A DNA stretch of 64,000 nt, from contig NZ_QGGO01000008.1 of NCBI RefSeq assembly GCF_003148625.1, positions 124,001 through 188,000 of the forward strand, given 5' to 3'. The notes beneath the pieces are model-generated. The model saw only the letters and a list, made by a program, of their open reading frames with translations, had not been told where the DNA came from and ran no database searches. The translations under genes were made by a program, and so were the position numbers. Numbering within the stretch: position 1 is the stretch's first letter; the number at the start of each line of letters is the position of its first letter. The stretch is from Arcicella aurantiaca. GTDB lineage: Bacteria; Bacteroidota; Bacteroidia; Cytophagales; Spirosomataceae. This document shows, piece after piece, positions 63,415 to 64,000 of this stretch.

Positions 63415-64000
63415 TTACAGCCCGTGAGCTGTAAGCATTCTACCAAAAAGGGTCTTTGTTGAAGCAGCATCCCAATGAAGTTGGTCGCCTTGAACACTTA
63501 ATCCAGTTGGACTAACTGCGATGTATTTTCCACCACTTCCATTACAGATTTCATCAATCTTGCTATTCAGATAATCACCATATTGTGTAGGTCCAAACTT
63601 CGTAACTGCAATTTTTGCCGACGTCGATGTCATTGCCAAAATCTTCGGGAAAAGTGTACTTGTTGCTGCTCCCCAATAATTTATACCACTTAAATTTGGG
63701 AAATGTGACGGGTCAGTTAATGTCTGTCCTGAAGGCGTAGCATTATTTATACCTTGCGAATAGAAAATGTACCATTTCGGTACTTTCCCTTCATTTGCCA
63801 ACTGTGCTTTGACGACATTGATTCGAGCTTGAGCAATAGAGTAATACCCTCCAGAAATATCGTCATTCCACTGCCCAATAAAGCTTCCACCTTGTGCGAC
63901 TTTCACAATGATTAACTCTGGCTTCTGAAGTGCACCTGAAGCAAAATAATTAGCGGCTGGCACTTCCCAACCCCAGTTCTCATTTGCAGTACAATCGTTT
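63415..64000 (-). CDS. SGNH-hydrolase-type esterase (sialate O-acetylesterase-like), 5' part outside the window
   Basis: The frame stays open to base 64000, so the true start lies to the right. A GTG at 63963 is only internal. The visible 194 residues contain VKVAQGGSFIGQW (block with Gly), and GDQLHWDA near the C-terminus carries the Asp and His of an SGNH triad. The nucleophile Ser block is in the missing part. In phages such esterases may modify host surface glycans. Confidence 0.65.
   Translation of the reverse strand, partial: NDCTANENWGWEVPAANYFASGALQKPELIIVKVAQGGSFIGQWNDDISGGYYSIAQARINVVKAQLANEGKVPKWYIFYSQGINNATPSGQTLTDPSHFPNLSGINYWGAATSTLFPKILAMTSTSAKIAVTKFGPTQYGDYLNSKIDEICNGSGGKYIAVSPTGLSVQGDQLHWDAASTKTLFGRMLTAHGL

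Larger units (their letters stand above)
34914..64000. mobile_element. Tailed prophage, left end next to tRNA-Glu; right end outside the window
   Basis: An integrase beside a tRNA gene is followed by at least 29 kb of phage genes, all but the integrase on the minus strand. They include capsid, protease, tail tube, terminase, portal, tape measure and lysis genes. The exact left boundary is inferred as the tRNA-Glu 3' end. The attR copy and the early/regulatory genes are not in the window. A tape measure protein of 1171 residues suggests a long tail, and no sheath protein was seen, so a siphovirus is most likely. Confidence 0.85.

Overview
The window is a chromosomal segment of a Bacteroidota bacterium, most likely a Cytophagales relative. 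The DNA is AT-rich and ribosome-binding sites of the Shine-Dalgarno type are absent. Clear promoters follow the Bacteroidota pattern (TTG, 19 nt, TAnnTTTG). The gene content fits too: a carboxypeptidase-regulatory/outer-membrane beta-barrel protein, an Rpn-type nuclease, a CpsB-type PHP phosphatase, LytTR, and a GlgE-type glucan pathway.

Positions 1-34841 are host chromosome. From the left they hold a partial PAP2/haloperoxidase-like lipoprotein, a Na+/solute symporter, clpS, recR, an Rpn nuclease, a probably exported superoxide dismutase, a 2OG-Fe(II) oxygenase with a chromate transporter, a CLC channel of the GREGT type, and an RlpA-like SPOR protein. Next come glgE, a two-gene ATPase/HNH pair of the Septu (PtuA/PtuB) type, a PAS histidine kinase, DinB-like, TetR and metallo-beta-lactamase genes, pyrR-pyrB, a CpsB-like phosphatase, glgB and an outer-membrane barrel gene. 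A 1.65-kb gene desert follows, then the pyrF operon, rfbC and a maltokinase. GlgE, GlgB and maltokinase together outline the maltose-1-phosphate route to alpha-glucan, although the three genes are scattered and treS is not in the window.

At 34842 there is tRNA-Glu(UUC). Immediately downstream a tyrosine integrase (35183-36397) opens a tailed prophage that runs past the right edge (at least 29 kb). All its other genes lie on the minus strand. In transcription order they are a partial SGNH esterase, protease-scaffold fusion, major capsid, tail tube, packaging genes with a PLD-like protein, large terminase, an inserted five-gene cassette (DUF932 protein, SymE-like protein and three unknowns) with its own strong promoter, portal and connectors, a lysis cassette, tape measure, distal tail proteins, and a tightly coupled accessory operon. 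The accessory operon holds two secreted unknowns, a patatin, a secreted NUC1 nuclease, two mini secreted proteins and a stand-alone LytTR protein.

Several structures are not explained by the genes. They are a long near-perfect hairpin (85 nt) beside the DUF932 cassette, a short motif (A5-6 GGACGT) repeated at four prophage gene boundaries, eleven TGGCGG-type motifs clustered in and at the edge of the gene desert, and families of simple-word inverted repeats that recur between host genes. No CRISPR array, rRNA or intact insertion sequence was seen.
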